A stretch of 64,000 nt of DNA from Poriferisodalis sp965215815 (GTDB lineage: Bacteria; Actinomycetota; Acidimicrobiia; Acidimicrobiales; Poriferisodalaceae), in contig NZ_CBDCEO010000012.1 of assembly GCF_965215815.1 (NCBI RefSeq), positions 1,488,001 through 1,552,000 of the forward strand, in the 5' to 3' direction. Under the pieces are notes generated by a model. It had not been told where the DNA came from. It ran no database searches and saw only the letters and a program-made list of their open reading frames with translations. This document shows positions 53,563-61,710 of this stretch, piece after piece (positions within the stretch are counted from its first letter, which is position 1; every line of letters starts with the position of its first letter). The position numbers were made by a program, and so were the translations under genes.

Positions 53563-54485
53563 GCTGCTGTTCGTTCCCCGAGGAGATGCACCTCGTCGAA
53601 GGCCTCATGACCGGGTCTGTGGACAGCCCCTGCGGACAGCAGGCAGCGACGCGTGACGTCGGAGCGACCGGCTGGTGCCTCAGTTGAGACCTCGGCCGCC
53701 AGCCCCCACGCAAGCGTGGCAAGCTCGAGGGCAAGATCAGACTCTGGGCTCGGTGTCGGGGGATCTTGCGCCAGCATCTCAGTCAGGAGGTCGTCGGAGA
53801 TCGTCAGCCGACGTGACCGGCGTGTTGATCGCCACTCCCAGAACTCCTGGACGACCTCGGGGCCGTCGGTAGCACCGTCGAGCTGGCCTTGACGCAGCAG
53901 CTCAGGGTCGATCTCCCAGACGGTGCCGCCATCAATGAGTACCGCTGTGCACTCGCGAGTCAGGGTGCGGAACACCGACCCCTCATCGGCCTTGAATGCC
54001 CACCGGCGGTCGCTCTCTCCAGTGAGAGCAGATCCGCTCAATATCTCGTTGCCCTGGGCGCGCTCGGTTGCCGGATTGCCGAGTGCGATTGAGTTCAGTG
54101 CCTCGAGAGAGCTCTCGCCCAGACGGCCGACCAAACGATCGACCTGGAAGGTCCAGGCGACACCACGAAGGTCGGTTTGGATGACGGCGTCGTAGGGCGC
54201 TCCGCTCGTGGAACTCGGAACGACGCCGTCGACGCTTGTGGCGAGTTCCGGAGCGCTGTGGACCAGCACCACGTCAGCGAACTCGCTTGTTGGATCGACA
54301 CCGACGACGAGGCACAGTCGTCGCGTCCCGGCCGCACCCTCCCGGCATGGAGGCTGCACAATGCGCATGTCGCCTCTCGAGATTCGACGCGTCGCACCAT
54401 CGCTGAGCGAGCGCGCAGGCTCCAGATCTTGGCTGCGGCGGTGGGCCTCGACCGCAGATCGGATGGCGGCGGGGACTTCGGTCAT
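53559..54485 (-). CDS. Unknown protein, possible MazF/PemK-like N-terminal fold
   Basis: A 308-residue protein. Residues about 35-150 (GDMRIVQPPCREGAAGTRRLCLVVGVD, then ADVVLVHSAPELATSVDGVVP and YDAVIQTDLRGVAWTFQVDRLVGRLGE) recall the SH3-like barrel of MazF/PemK proteins in order and rhythm. The match is weak. The second half is acidic and helical, with no known motif (DPELLRQGQLDG, LATLAWGLAAEVSTE). It starts with ATG overlapping the sigma-like gene stop (ATGA) and overlaps the ATPase start in the same way, so it is certainly part of the unit. The function is unknown. Confidence 0.6.
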   Translation of the reverse strand: MTEVPAAIRSAVEAHRRSQDLEPARSLSDGATRRISRGDMRIVQPPCREGAAGTRRLCLVVGVDPTSEFADVVLVHSAPELATSVDGVVPSSTSGAPYDAVIQTDLRGVAWTFQVDRLVGRLGESSLEALNSIALGNPATERAQGNEILSGSALTGESDRRWAFKADEGSVFRTLTRECTAVLIDGGTVWEIDPELLRQGQLDGATDGPEVVQEFWEWRSTRRSRRLTISDDLLTEMLAQDPPTPSPESDLALELATLAWGLAAEVSTEAPAGRSDVTRRCLLSAGAVHRPGHEAFDEVHLLGERTAA

Positions 54486-55462
54486 GCCGTGCCTTCCTCC
54501 AGTCCGTCTAGCCCGTCCTCGAGCCGTGCCAGCTCCTCGAGTAGCGCGCGCACAGCTTCGCCGTGGAGTTCTTCTGGAAGCTCTGCGATGAGTTGACGTT
54601 CGACTATCGCGAGAACCTCGGACTTGCGGTCGGCGATCCATGGACGCGAACGGCCTGTGCGACGAGCCAGCTCTCCGTCCGAGGTGTCCTGGCTCTTGCC
54701 GAGCAGGACGACCCGGTGGGTGTCGTCGAGCTGAGCGATGACGTTGTCGATCAGGGTTGGCATGGCGGCACGGTGGGGCTCGATTTCTGGCGTCGACTGG
54801 GAGCGATAGTTCTCCTCGCCTTCGCGAAGGACCGTTGGCAGCCAGGCTGTCAACGCGATCTCGAGAATCCTGCGAAGGTCGGAGATGAGGATGCCCCCGA
54901 ACTCGTTGAGTAACTCCCTCAGGAGGAGGCGCAGGTTCTCGCCGTTGTAGACCTTCGACTCGCGTACGCCGCTCGGATTGGATGGGATCCGAGGCACGGG
55001 CCCAATAAGCGCGACAGCCCGCTGGACCTCTGCCTCCGTGAGAGAGCGAGGATCGCGGGCGATGCCCCGGACCTGGACAAACCTGTCCGAGCCGAGCTGA
55101 ACGGTCTCGATTGCGTCGCCTTCGAGCGCCTTGTCGATTCGCATCAAGAGCCGGTCGACCACCGTTGTCGACCGTCGACGTGTCAATACTCTCCGAACCT
55201 GGAATGCAAGCAGTCGCGCCAGAGAGTCCTCGTCCGTGGCGAGGTCGAGGACGTACTCGAGTTGGTTCTCTCCGAGTAGGCGCCGCAGGGTCACCTCCTG
55301 GGCAAGATCGCGTAGCGATTCCTCCGACCACTCCTCGCTGTTGTTGAACGTCGCTGGCGGGTACTTGCGCGCCACCCGGCCACAGACAGCGAGAAAAAGC
55401 TCCCAAAACAACGGCCCGATGCCGTCGCGGCGGCACTCTCGGCGGAGCTCGTCGAAGCTCAT
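54482..55462 (-). CDS. Sigma-70-like protein embedded in the defence operon
   Basis: A 326-residue protein resembling a divergent sigma factor. SEESLRDLAQEVTLRRLLGENQ (about residues 46-67) resembles region 2, and LDDTHRVVLLGKSQDTSDGELARRTGRSRPWIADRKSEVLAIVERQL (about 243-289) resembles region 4 with its helix-turn-helix. In between, RRVLTRRRSTTVVDRLLMRI and a long helical linker replace the usual region 3. It ends in an acidic tail. It could direct RNA polymerase to the island promoter, or bind host or phage polymerase. It is sandwiched by 4-bp overlaps between two small proteins. Assignment rests on pattern only. Confidence 0.6.
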   Translation of the reverse strand: MSFDELRRECRRDGIGPLFWELFLAVCGRVARKYPPATFNNSEEWSEESLRDLAQEVTLRRLLGENQLEYVLDLATDEDSLARLLAFQVRRVLTRRRSTTVVDRLLMRIDKALEGDAIETVQLGSDRFVQVRGIARDPRSLTEAEVQRAVALIGPVPRIPSNPSGVRESKVYNGENLRLLLRELLNEFGGILISDLRRILEIALTAWLPTVLREGEENYRSQSTPEIEPHRAAMPTLIDNVIAQLDDTHRVVLLGKSQDTSDGELARRTGRSRPWIADRKSEVLAIVERQLIAELPEELHGEAVRALLEELARLEDGLDGLEEGTA

Positions 55463-55860
55463 AGCCGCAGGGTCCGTTCCATCTCGGCGCGGAGCGTGGA
55501 CTCCTGCGGCTCATCACAGGAGTAGTTGTCGTCACAGAGAGACGACACGGGGACGACTACGCGAATCCGAAAGTCGATCCATCCATCTTCGTCCAGCTGG
55601 CAGCGGCTGAAGTCGGATGCGTGATCGTGGGCCGGGTGCGCGTAGGTCGAACGGACCGAGGCGGAGCGCGCGAAGAGGGCGGTATTGGGGCCGTACTTGG
55701 TCGCTAGGACGACGCGCCGGCCGGCCCCCCCGTGCTTCTCGGAGAAGATGCCGCCGTCCTCCCGCCGGACGTCTTCGTGTGGCACGCAGAACCAATGTCC
55801 TGGTCCGTAGTTGAACTCCGGTCCGAGCTGGCGCCTGATGCTTGTCCAGTCGCTGTCCAT
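55459..55860 (-). CDS. Small PemK/MazF-like protein
   Basis: A 133-residue protein. GPGHWFCVPHEDV...GRRVVLATKYGPNTALFARSASVRS and WIDFRIRVVVPVSSL follow the strand order of PemK/MazF SH3-barrel toxins (entry strand, R-V-V-L-A-T, P-x-T/S strand). The usual catalytic Arg and Ser/Thr cannot be assigned with confidence. The frame can start at TTG 55872, but ATG 55860 is preferred. It is the first gene after a 78-bp gap containing two hairpins, and it overlaps the sigma-like gene by 4 bp. It may be a toxin, or an RNA-binding regulator of its neighbour. Confidence 0.5.
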   Translation of the reverse strand: MDSDWTSIRRQLGPEFNYGPGHWFCVPHEDVRREDGGIFSEKHGGAGRRVVLATKYGPNTALFARSASVRSTYAHPAHDHASDFSRCQLDEDGWIDFRIRVVVPVSSLCDDNYSCDEPQESTLRAEMERTLRL

Positions 55861-55891
55861 CCTTGCCGCCAATACCGCCCGTCATGGCCGG

Positions 55892-55940
55892 CGTGACCTT
55901 ACGTCACGTGATCACGAAGGATCGCCTCTCCGAGGCGATC
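55892..55940 (-). promoter_or_regulatory. Two inverted repeats between HelD-like and PemK-like genes
   Basis: GATCGCCTC-TCC-GAGGCGATC (55920-55940) is a perfect 9-bp stem with a 3-nt loop that overlaps the helicase stop codon. CGTGAC-CTTAC-GTCACG (55892-55908) is a second, 6-bp inverted repeat just upstream of the PemK-like ATG. The first could act as a weak terminator or RNA processing site (no U tract follows), the second as an operator. They sit in one of only two non-overlapping gaps within the island. Confidence 0.6.
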
Positions 55941-57936
55941 AGCGGGGCGGGCGGAGACCGCGGGGAAGCGGCTGGGCATGGACGACGGCGAGCTCCTTGT
56001 TGGCGCGGGTCAGGCTCGTATAGAGGACGCCCTGCCTTCCGACGTTCTCGGGGAAGTCCCTAGGCTCCACGACGACCGCACCGTCGAACTCGAGCCCGCG
56101 CGCTTCGTCTGGGTGAAGGATGACGACAGTCGCCCCGTCCCACGTCCAGCTGTGTTGATAGCGGCCGCGAATCCAGCCGCGCTTTCGGAACTCGACCAAT
56201 GGCGGCCTCGGCTCGGTGGAGATGACCGCCACCATCCCCGTGTGGCGGTTGGCGAGGTCGATAGCCGCGTCGACGGCCGCAGCAGTACGTCCGTCGGCGG
56301 ACACCCTCGTAATGGTGGGTTGCGGTCCGTTTCGGAGCGCCTGCTCCCCCCGTTCACCGCGAGGCAGCAGTTGGTTTGCGAAACGGAGGATTTGCTGCGT
56401 TGACCGGTAGCCCATCTGGAGCACATGGATGTCGCAGTGCCCCGTGTCGTCGGTCATCTCGAGATCCACTGCGAGCTTCTGCCAAGACGCCGCAGTCCAG
56501 TCGGACCGCCGCTGGTTCATCTCGCCGAACAGCGAGAGCGAGCCGCCATGCTCAAGCAGCGAACTAGTGAGAATGCGCCATTCCAGGGGGCGAACATCCT
56601 GTGCCTCGTCGACGATCAGGTGCCCGACCCACTCACCAATCGCGCTGGGGTCGAGCGACAATGCAACCGTGGCAAGCATCGGCAGGTAACGCACCTGCCC
56701 AGAGATCTCGTTCCAGCTGGGCAGACCTCGAAGCCAAGCCAAGACCTCGGCGTCACCGATCTCGGATTCGCTGGCGTGCTTCATGGCCTCGACGACGCGA
56801 CGAACACGCTGGTCGATGCGACCCGACGCGGGTCGATCATCCATCGATCTCACGAACTGGTCGATCATCCTGCCGAGGGCCCAGGACGATTCGATCCGTC
56901 CGATGGGTCCCGGCTTCAGAACGGACCGAAGCCCGGCGACTTTGCGCAGCAGGGCTGGAAGACTGAGGACCCGGATCTCGGCCTCCGGCTCCTTCAATTC
57001 AGAGACGATCGGCGCCACGTGCTCGACGTAGTGATCGGACGGTCCGACGATCGCGATACGGGCGACCCGTTCCGACTCTCGCTCGCTGCTCGTGAGGTAG
57101 ACGGCCCTGTGGGCAGCGACAACGGTCTTGCCCGTGCCCGGCTGACCCTGCACCACCAGCCCTCGGTTGCCGGCGGCGGCAACGAGCTGGTACTGGTCGG
57201 GCTGCATCGTTGGCAGAACCGCACCCATGCGGCCCTGCTTCGGCATCTGCATGACCTTGACGACCGCATCGGCCGCACGAAGGTGTTCCAGGCGAGTGTC
57301 GACTTCTCTCGCGATCTCAGCTACGAATGGCTCGGACGGTTCGATTCTCGGCGGTTCGTCGAATTCGGCGGCCTCTGGCTCAGGCGGTGTTTGCTCCTCC
57401 TCTGTCGGCTCAACCGTTGGCCGGCGTCGCATCGGCGCCGCCGGGATCTCGAGGGCACCTGCCCGGCCCTTGAACGGGTCTGCGACGGCGGTCTCGATCT
57501 CATCGGTGTAGTCGACGAGATCGGCGAGGCGAAGTACGAACGTTCGCCTTCCGGTTACGGATGACGCTATCGGGTACCCCGATGAGCGGCCCTCGAAATA
57601 CAGGCTTGCGATTGGTGCAGCCCAGTTGACCGTCTCGAAACCGTCCTTCTCCACGCGCCAGCCGGCGATGTAGAAGGTCTGGCCCATCACGTCGGAGTAG
57701 GGGTGGTCGTCCTCGAGTGCTACTCGGCCGATGACGGCAGCGGTCGCGCCGCGGTCGATGCCCGGCCGAGGGAGCGAGGAGGTGGTCCACTGCTGACTCT
57801 GGACGACGGCGATCTGCTTGACAAGGTGGGGCTGCTTGTCAAGCAGGCGCTCGATCTCGGCCAGATACTGCTCGTTGACCGCGCGTTCGGCGTCCAGTTC
57901 GGCTCGGTGGTCTTGGTCATGCTTCGTATCGGTCAT
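55939..57936 (-). CDS. HelD-like UvrD/Rep-family helicase
   Basis: A 665-residue SF1 ATPase. Its N-terminus (DAERAVNEQYLAEIERLLDK coiled coil, then FYIAGWRVEKDGFETVNWAAPIASLYFEG) matches HelD, the RNA-polymerase-recycling helicase of Gram-positives. LPTMQPDQYQLVAAAGNRGLVVQGQPGTGKTVVAAHRAVYL contains Walker A (264-271); HLIVDEAQDVRPLEW is motif II, QMGYRSTQQILRFA motif IV, and ARGLEFDGAVVVEP with YTSLTRA motifs V-VI. The ATPase motifs look intact. HelD proteins pry nucleic acid from stalled polymerase; here a phage-directed role is likely. ATG overlaps the SNF2 gene stop (ATGA). Confidence 0.82.
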   Translation of the reverse strand: MTDTKHDQDHRAELDAERAVNEQYLAEIERLLDKQPHLVKQIAVVQSQQWTTSSLPRPGIDRGATAAVIGRVALEDDHPYSDVMGQTFYIAGWRVEKDGFETVNWAAPIASLYFEGRSSGYPIASSVTGRRTFVLRLADLVDYTDEIETAVADPFKGRAGALEIPAAPMRRRPTVEPTEEEQTPPEPEAAEFDEPPRIEPSEPFVAEIAREVDTRLEHLRAADAVVKVMQMPKQGRMGAVLPTMQPDQYQLVAAAGNRGLVVQGQPGTGKTVVAAHRAVYLTSSERESERVARIAIVGPSDHYVEHVAPIVSELKEPEAEIRVLSLPALLRKVAGLRSVLKPGPIGRIESSWALGRMIDQFVRSMDDRPASGRIDQRVRRVVEAMKHASESEIGDAEVLAWLRGLPSWNEISGQVRYLPMLATVALSLDPSAIGEWVGHLIVDEAQDVRPLEWRILTSSLLEHGGSLSLFGEMNQRRSDWTAASWQKLAVDLEMTDDTGHCDIHVLQMGYRSTQQILRFANQLLPRGERGEQALRNGPQPTITRVSADGRTAAAVDAAIDLANRHTGMVAVISTEPRPPLVEFRKRGWIRGRYQHSWTWDGATVVILHPDEARGLEFDGAVVVEPRDFPENVGRQGVLYTSLTRANKELAVVHAQPLPRGLRPPR

Positions 57937-59795
57937 TCGGGTGTCACCTCTGCAACGCAGACTGCGATCGTCTCGACGTCCATGCGACCATGAAGGCTCT
58001 GCTCGAGTCGTTCCTGGGCTTCCCGCAGCATTCGGTCCTGATTCGACCGCTGGGCTTCCTGGAGGTGGATCACCCCGGTGCTCCCTCTCTCCCTCAGGGT
58101 CTCGATGCGTCGCTCGATCTGGGCGACCTTCCGAGCGTGGGTTTCCCGCAGGCTGATGCGCCGAGATTCAACGAGCGCGGTGTTCATTGCCTGGCGACGA
58201 TGGGACTCTTCTTCGTGTCGTTGCCGAAGTGAACGCTCGGCTTGCCCAAGACTTGCGTCGAGGTCCACGCCAATTCGCGCCTCTCGCTCTTCAAGCTGAG
58301 ACTCTGCGAGCGCAACCAAGACCGTCGACCCCACGTCCTCACTCGTTAGGACTCCCGCATCGAGGTCGACCGCCGCCGTCCAGAACTCGACCGACGGCCG
58401 GAGCCCGACCCATCTGGCCACAGCCACGAGGACGAAGTACGAGCCCGGCGTGACCGTGCTGCTCTTGACTCCGATATGACCGAAGCGCGCCTGGGATGAA
58501 CCGGGAACGCGAAGCGCCGCTCGCACCAGCGGATTGGTGGCAGAGAGGAGGTGCTGGCCCGTCTTGCGAGCGTGCTCCGGATCAAGACAGAGCACCACGT
58601 CACTCTCGTCGAGCATCGCCTTGGCCAGCACGTCAACCTCGGTTCGCGATCGCTCACCTGCAGACTGCACACCTCGTAGGTGCAGCTCCATCGCTGCGTT
58701 ACCGCGGAGCGTGAGGTGGGTGCCGCCGCTGTCCACCTCGCAACGCGCCCCAGGTGCGCCCGCAGCCCAATCGCGTAGCAGGTGGACTAGCTCGGGCTGG
58801 CCGATGTACCGGCCGGACTCGAGGAGGTCTTCCTCCAGACCGTCGATCTCTGCCGTGTCGGTCGAGGACAGGAAGGAGGCTGCGACTTCGACGTCGTCGA
58901 TCGCGAGCCGCTGTTCCTCGATCGCCGCCAGCATCTCGCTGAGCCGACGTTCGCGTTCGGGTTCTGTCAGAGAGAAGTCGAACATTGCACGGCGCAGATC
59001 TCCCATCCGCGACTGGAGGATCGGTTCGAGCTCACCGATGGAGTCCGTGAAGACGCCGATCCGCTGATGCACTCTCTCGATGATGTCGGACTCGATGGTT
59101 CCGGGAGTGTGGAAGTTGAGGACAAGGATCTTCTCCTCGATCTGACCGAATCGGTCGACCCGGCCGATCCGTTGCTCGACCTCCATTGGATTCCAAGGGA
59201 GGTCGTAGTTGACGACGGCCGAGCAGAACTCGAAGTCGAGGCCCTCGCTCGCGACTCGGCTCGCAAGGAGAACGTCGAAGTCGTGGTCGCGGAATCTTCG
59301 CATGATGTCGTGCCGGGCCTCGCGGCCGACCCCGCCGTGCATGACCGCGATGCGGAAGCCCGCGCTCAGACGTTCGCTGAGGTACGCCAACGCTCGCCGA
59401 GAGAAGGTGAACACGAGCACTCGACGACCGCTCTCGACGACCGGCCGGAGATGTGCGAGGAAGGCATCGAACTTGGTGTCGACCTCGCCCAGGCTGCGCG
59501 CTAGCTCGAGCACCTCGGCCGGGGGACTCGTGATGTCCCACGAAACGTCGTCGTCTGTTCCATCGAGGTCTTCGTCTCCCAGCTCGTCTCGCCAGTTCAA
59601 GACCCGGTCCCGGGCTGCTGGAAGGCAGGTGCTCGCAAGGCGAAGAGGCATCTGGGTCACGAAGCCGACCGGCAGCCGCAAGGCTCTAGCCCGATCGATC
59701 TGCCACCGCTCGAATGCGGCGTAGAACTCGGCCTCCGGGTCGGTCCACTCGACGGAAATCGGGACTGCTTCTCTCACCACCTTCCGCTCTTGCAC
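57933..59795 (-). CDS. SNF2/RapA-DrmD-like ATPase, C-terminal part
   Basis: Up to 620 codons from GTG 59795, carrying the second RecA-like domain: VLVFTFSRRALAYLSERL, FDVLLASRVASEGLDFEFCSAVVNYDLPWNPMEVEQRIGRVDRFGQ (motifs V-VI), then a long helical C-terminus with ARKVAQIERRIETLRERG. It continues the preceding gene in the -1 frame. Upstream of the GTG the frame reads ALSAVVTRTRKVEVQERKVVREA, which is exactly the linker expected after the first motor domain of RapA/DrmD proteins. So one gene appears to be broken at about 59816-59840. Alone, this half lacks Walker A and B. Confidence 0.85.
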   Translation of the reverse strand: MQERKVVREAVPISVEWTDPEAEFYAAFERWQIDRARALRLPVGFVTQMPLRLASTCLPAARDRVLNWRDELGDEDLDGTDDDVSWDITSPPAEVLELARSLGEVDTKFDAFLAHLRPVVESGRRVLVFTFSRRALAYLSERLSAGFRIAVMHGGVGREARHDIMRRFRDHDFDVLLASRVASEGLDFEFCSAVVNYDLPWNPMEVEQRIGRVDRFGQIEEKILVLNFHTPGTIESDIIERVHQRIGVFTDSIGELEPILQSRMGDLRRAMFDFSLTEPERERRLSEMLAAIEEQRLAIDDVEVAASFLSSTDTAEIDGLEEDLLESGRYIGQPELVHLLRDWAAGAPGARCEVDSGGTHLTLRGNAAMELHLRGVQSAGERSRTEVDVLAKAMLDESDVVLCLDPEHARKTGQHLLSATNPLVRAALRVPGSSQARFGHIGVKSSTVTPGSYFVLVAVARWVGLRPSVEFWTAAVDLDAGVLTSEDVGSTVLVALAESQLEEREARIGVDLDASLGQAERSLRQRHEEESHRRQAMNTALVESRRISLRETHARKVAQIERRIETLRERGSTGVIHLQEAQRSNQDRMLREAQERLEQSLHGRMDVETIAVCVAEVTPE

Positions 59796-59815
59796 TTCGA
59801 CTTTCCGCGTGCGCG

Positions 59816-61252
59816 TTACGACAGCGGAGAGCGCGTGAGCTGACCGATGAGCCGCTTGGCTTGGGCGATCTGTGGTGCCAGCAAAGTCTCGCTTTGGAGA
59901 AGTGTCACCAGTTCGCTGTACTCCGGTCGGGCCGAGACGGCGGGACCGAAGTCCAGTGACTCGACGGCTTTCAGCCGCCGAAGGCGCTCGGCATTCGTCA
60001 CGTCGACGTCGAAGAAGCTGGCGCTCAAAGCGTGGAGCACAGCGTTGGGCTCCAGCCGCTGCTCCAGGACGAATCGGTTGTCGAACTCGCCGGGCGCAAG
60101 GAGCTGGAGCAGGCTGAAGAGGTCGTCGTTCCCCAGGTTCAGTGGAGTTGCCGACAGGAAGATCAGCGCGTCAGCCCAGTCGGACAGCAGCGCTCCGAGC
60201 GCGTGGCTCCTGGTTTCTGAATTGCGAAACGCGTGCGCCTCGTCGACGACAACCAGATCGAATCGCGGGGCAAGCTCGGCGAGATCCTCGAGACCGGACC
60301 ACACTCGAAGCCGCTCGAGGCTGCAGACGCCAGCAAACCGCGATGGCATCCGGTCCTCGTCGATTCGTTCCAGCAGCTCATCGAGCCGGGGCCGGTCGAG
60401 GTCCTGAAGCTCGTAGTCGAAGCGCTCACGCATCTCCGCGCGCCACTTGGGAACGAGCATCGAGGGGCAGACGACGAGAACTCGGTCAGCCTGCCGCCGG
60501 GCATCGAGTTCGGTCCAAACGAGTCCCGCTTCGATGGTCTTCCCGAGCCCGACCTCGTCAGCGATCAGAAGGCGGAGGTGGCCTGTCTCGAGAAGTCGGA
60601 TGACAGGGCGGAACTGATACGCGCGGAAGATCGTCTTGGTGGCACGAAAGGAGTAGACCGTGTCCGTGAGTTGCTCTCGGAGCTTCGCTCGAGTGAGCGT
60701 GGCCGCAAAGCGGTCAGCATGGGCCGGTGGGCGGGCGATCCACTCGTAGGGATCGTCGTCGATCTCCGGAGGCTGGAGATCGCGTTCAGCGACGGTGACG
60801 GTGCGTCCTTCGACGCGAATGCGGTACCACCATTGGCCACGGTCGTAGTCGCGGTCGCGCACGACCGCCTCCTGTCCGGATCCACGCGTGAAGGCGGGCG
60901 AGTTGACCTCAAAGAGCGGCCGGGCGATGTTGTCTGCATCGTCCCACCAGACACCCATCCAGTCGTAGGCAGAGAGGAGCGGATGCGACTCCGCCGTCCA
61001 ATCGATCTGGGCGGGTGTGGCCGGGGCACCGCCTTCGGTTACGACCATCACCTCGACCTGTGCTCCATCGTCGAACACGTAGACGCCCATCGGTAGCTGA
61101 GCCTCATCGGCGTCACGCCGGCGCGCGGTGGTGGAGATGGCAACCGAGTCCGGGACGCGCTCACCCACGACCAACATCCGACGCGGCCGCACGGAACCAA
61201 CCTCGCGGTCCGCGTCCCCCACCACCGGGTGGTATCGCAGGTAGCCCGTCAC
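59816..61252 (-). CDS. SNF2/RapA-DrmD-like ATPase, N-terminal part
   Basis: 478 residues. About 120 N-terminal residues of unknown fold (VVGDADREVGSVRPRRMLVVG) are followed by the first motor domain: ADEVGLGKTIEAGLVW (Walker A, Asp near 232), VVDEAHAFRN (DEAH box) and IFLSATPLNLGNDDLFSLLQLL. The combination DEVGLGKTIEAG with a two-domain total near 1100 residues is typical of RapA and of DrmD, the SNF2 protein of class 1 DISARM. The frame stops at TAA 59816-59818, just before the conserved T-R-T-R-K linker, which is present one frame away. Start GTG 61252. It is the first gene of the island operon. Confidence 0.85.
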   Translation of the reverse strand: MTGYLRYHPVVGDADREVGSVRPRRMLVVGERVPDSVAISTTARRRDADEAQLPMGVYVFDDGAQVEVMVVTEGGAPATPAQIDWTAESHPLLSAYDWMGVWWDDADNIARPLFEVNSPAFTRGSGQEAVVRDRDYDRGQWWYRIRVEGRTVTVAERDLQPPEIDDDPYEWIARPPAHADRFAATLTRAKLREQLTDTVYSFRATKTIFRAYQFRPVIRLLETGHLRLLIADEVGLGKTIEAGLVWTELDARRQADRVLVVCPSMLVPKWRAEMRERFDYELQDLDRPRLDELLERIDEDRMPSRFAGVCSLERLRVWSGLEDLAELAPRFDLVVVDEAHAFRNSETRSHALGALLSDWADALIFLSATPLNLGNDDLFSLLQLLAPGEFDNRFVLEQRLEPNAVLHALSASFFDVDVTNAERLRRLKAVESLDFGPAVSARPEYSELVTLLQSETLLAPQIAQAKRLIGQLTRSPLS

Positions 61253-61313
61253 TGTTTCACATCGTCCTCGCTAGAGCGCCCACGCGTGAATGAAGGCGCG
61301 CAGTACAAGGAAG

Positions 61314-61361
61314 TGTCAACGCTATGGAGACCGATCGCGAAATTGCCGGTCTCCGTTGACA
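61314..61361. promoter_or_regulatory. Large inverted repeat upstream of the island
   Basis: TGTCAACG (61314-61321), a 5-bp bulge, GAGACCG (61327-61333), a 13-bp loop, then the contiguous complement CGGTCTC-CGTTGACA (61347-61361). The 15 paired bases are all perfect. Each outer end is a TTGACA -35-like hexamer, one per strand; the minus-strand one points at the SNF2 gene 62 bp away. It may be the operator and promoter of the defence operon, or the scar of a mobile element. The rest of the 167-bp gap (61253-61419) shows no gene. Confidence 0.7.
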
Positions 61362-61419
61362 AGGTCGGCCGGGGAGGCGCGGGAAGCCACAGCGCATCTA
61401 GCCGAGATCCAGATTGGGC

Positions 61420-61710
61420 CTACCTGAGAGCGGGCGCGGTCGGTTCGGCGGGCACGGCGTCCATGCTGTCGCGAACATCAACGACCCGAAGTCCCGAAAC
61501 GGCGGCGACATCCCGAATCGCCTGCTGTATGGCATCCCAACGGGTCGGGGCCTCGCGGTCGAACTCAACCGTGCGTTGTCCGATGCTGGCGTCGGTACAA
61601 CCCGCCTCATAGAGCGCTTCGAGGTTGGCGTCGTTGAGCAGGTCACAACCCTCGGTGACCAGCACAAAGTGGTGGACGGCATTGCAGTCCGCCGAAGATG
61701 GCTGAATCAT
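61420..61710 (-). CDS. Small unknown protein, probable partner of the broken gene upstream
   Basis: A 96-residue protein: HHFVLVTEGCDLLNDANLEALYEAGCTDASIGQRTVEFDREAPTRWDAIQQAIRDVAAVSGLRVV. Small actinobacterial proteins with the EG-x-D ... L(Y/F)EAGC-D-x(T/S) ... FDREA-x-x-x-x-A(I/V) pattern commonly follow a second tiny gene, in what looks like a toxin-antitoxin-type pair. The biochemical role is not established to my knowledge. The ATG overlaps the stop of the upstream pseudogene (ATGA). It lies between the island and dapB. Confidence 0.65.
   Translation of the reverse strand: MIQPSSADCNAVHHFVLVTEGCDLLNDANLEALYEAGCTDASIGQRTVEFDREAPTRWDAIQQAIRDVAAVSGLRVVDVRDSMDAVPAEPTAPALR

Noticed and set aside
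54486..55535. N-terminal extension of the 308-residue protein across the sigma-like gene
   Set aside because: The extended frame is Arg/Pro-rich shadow sequence, while ATG 54485 overlaps the upstream stop as at every other junction of the operon.
57933..61252. A class 1 DISARM system, because of the DrmD-like SNF2 protein next to DNA methylases
   Set aside because: No DrmA helicase, DrmB (DUF1998) or DrmC (phospholipase D) genes are present, and the methylases are type I HsdM with HsdS/HsdR. Only the SNF2 component is shared.
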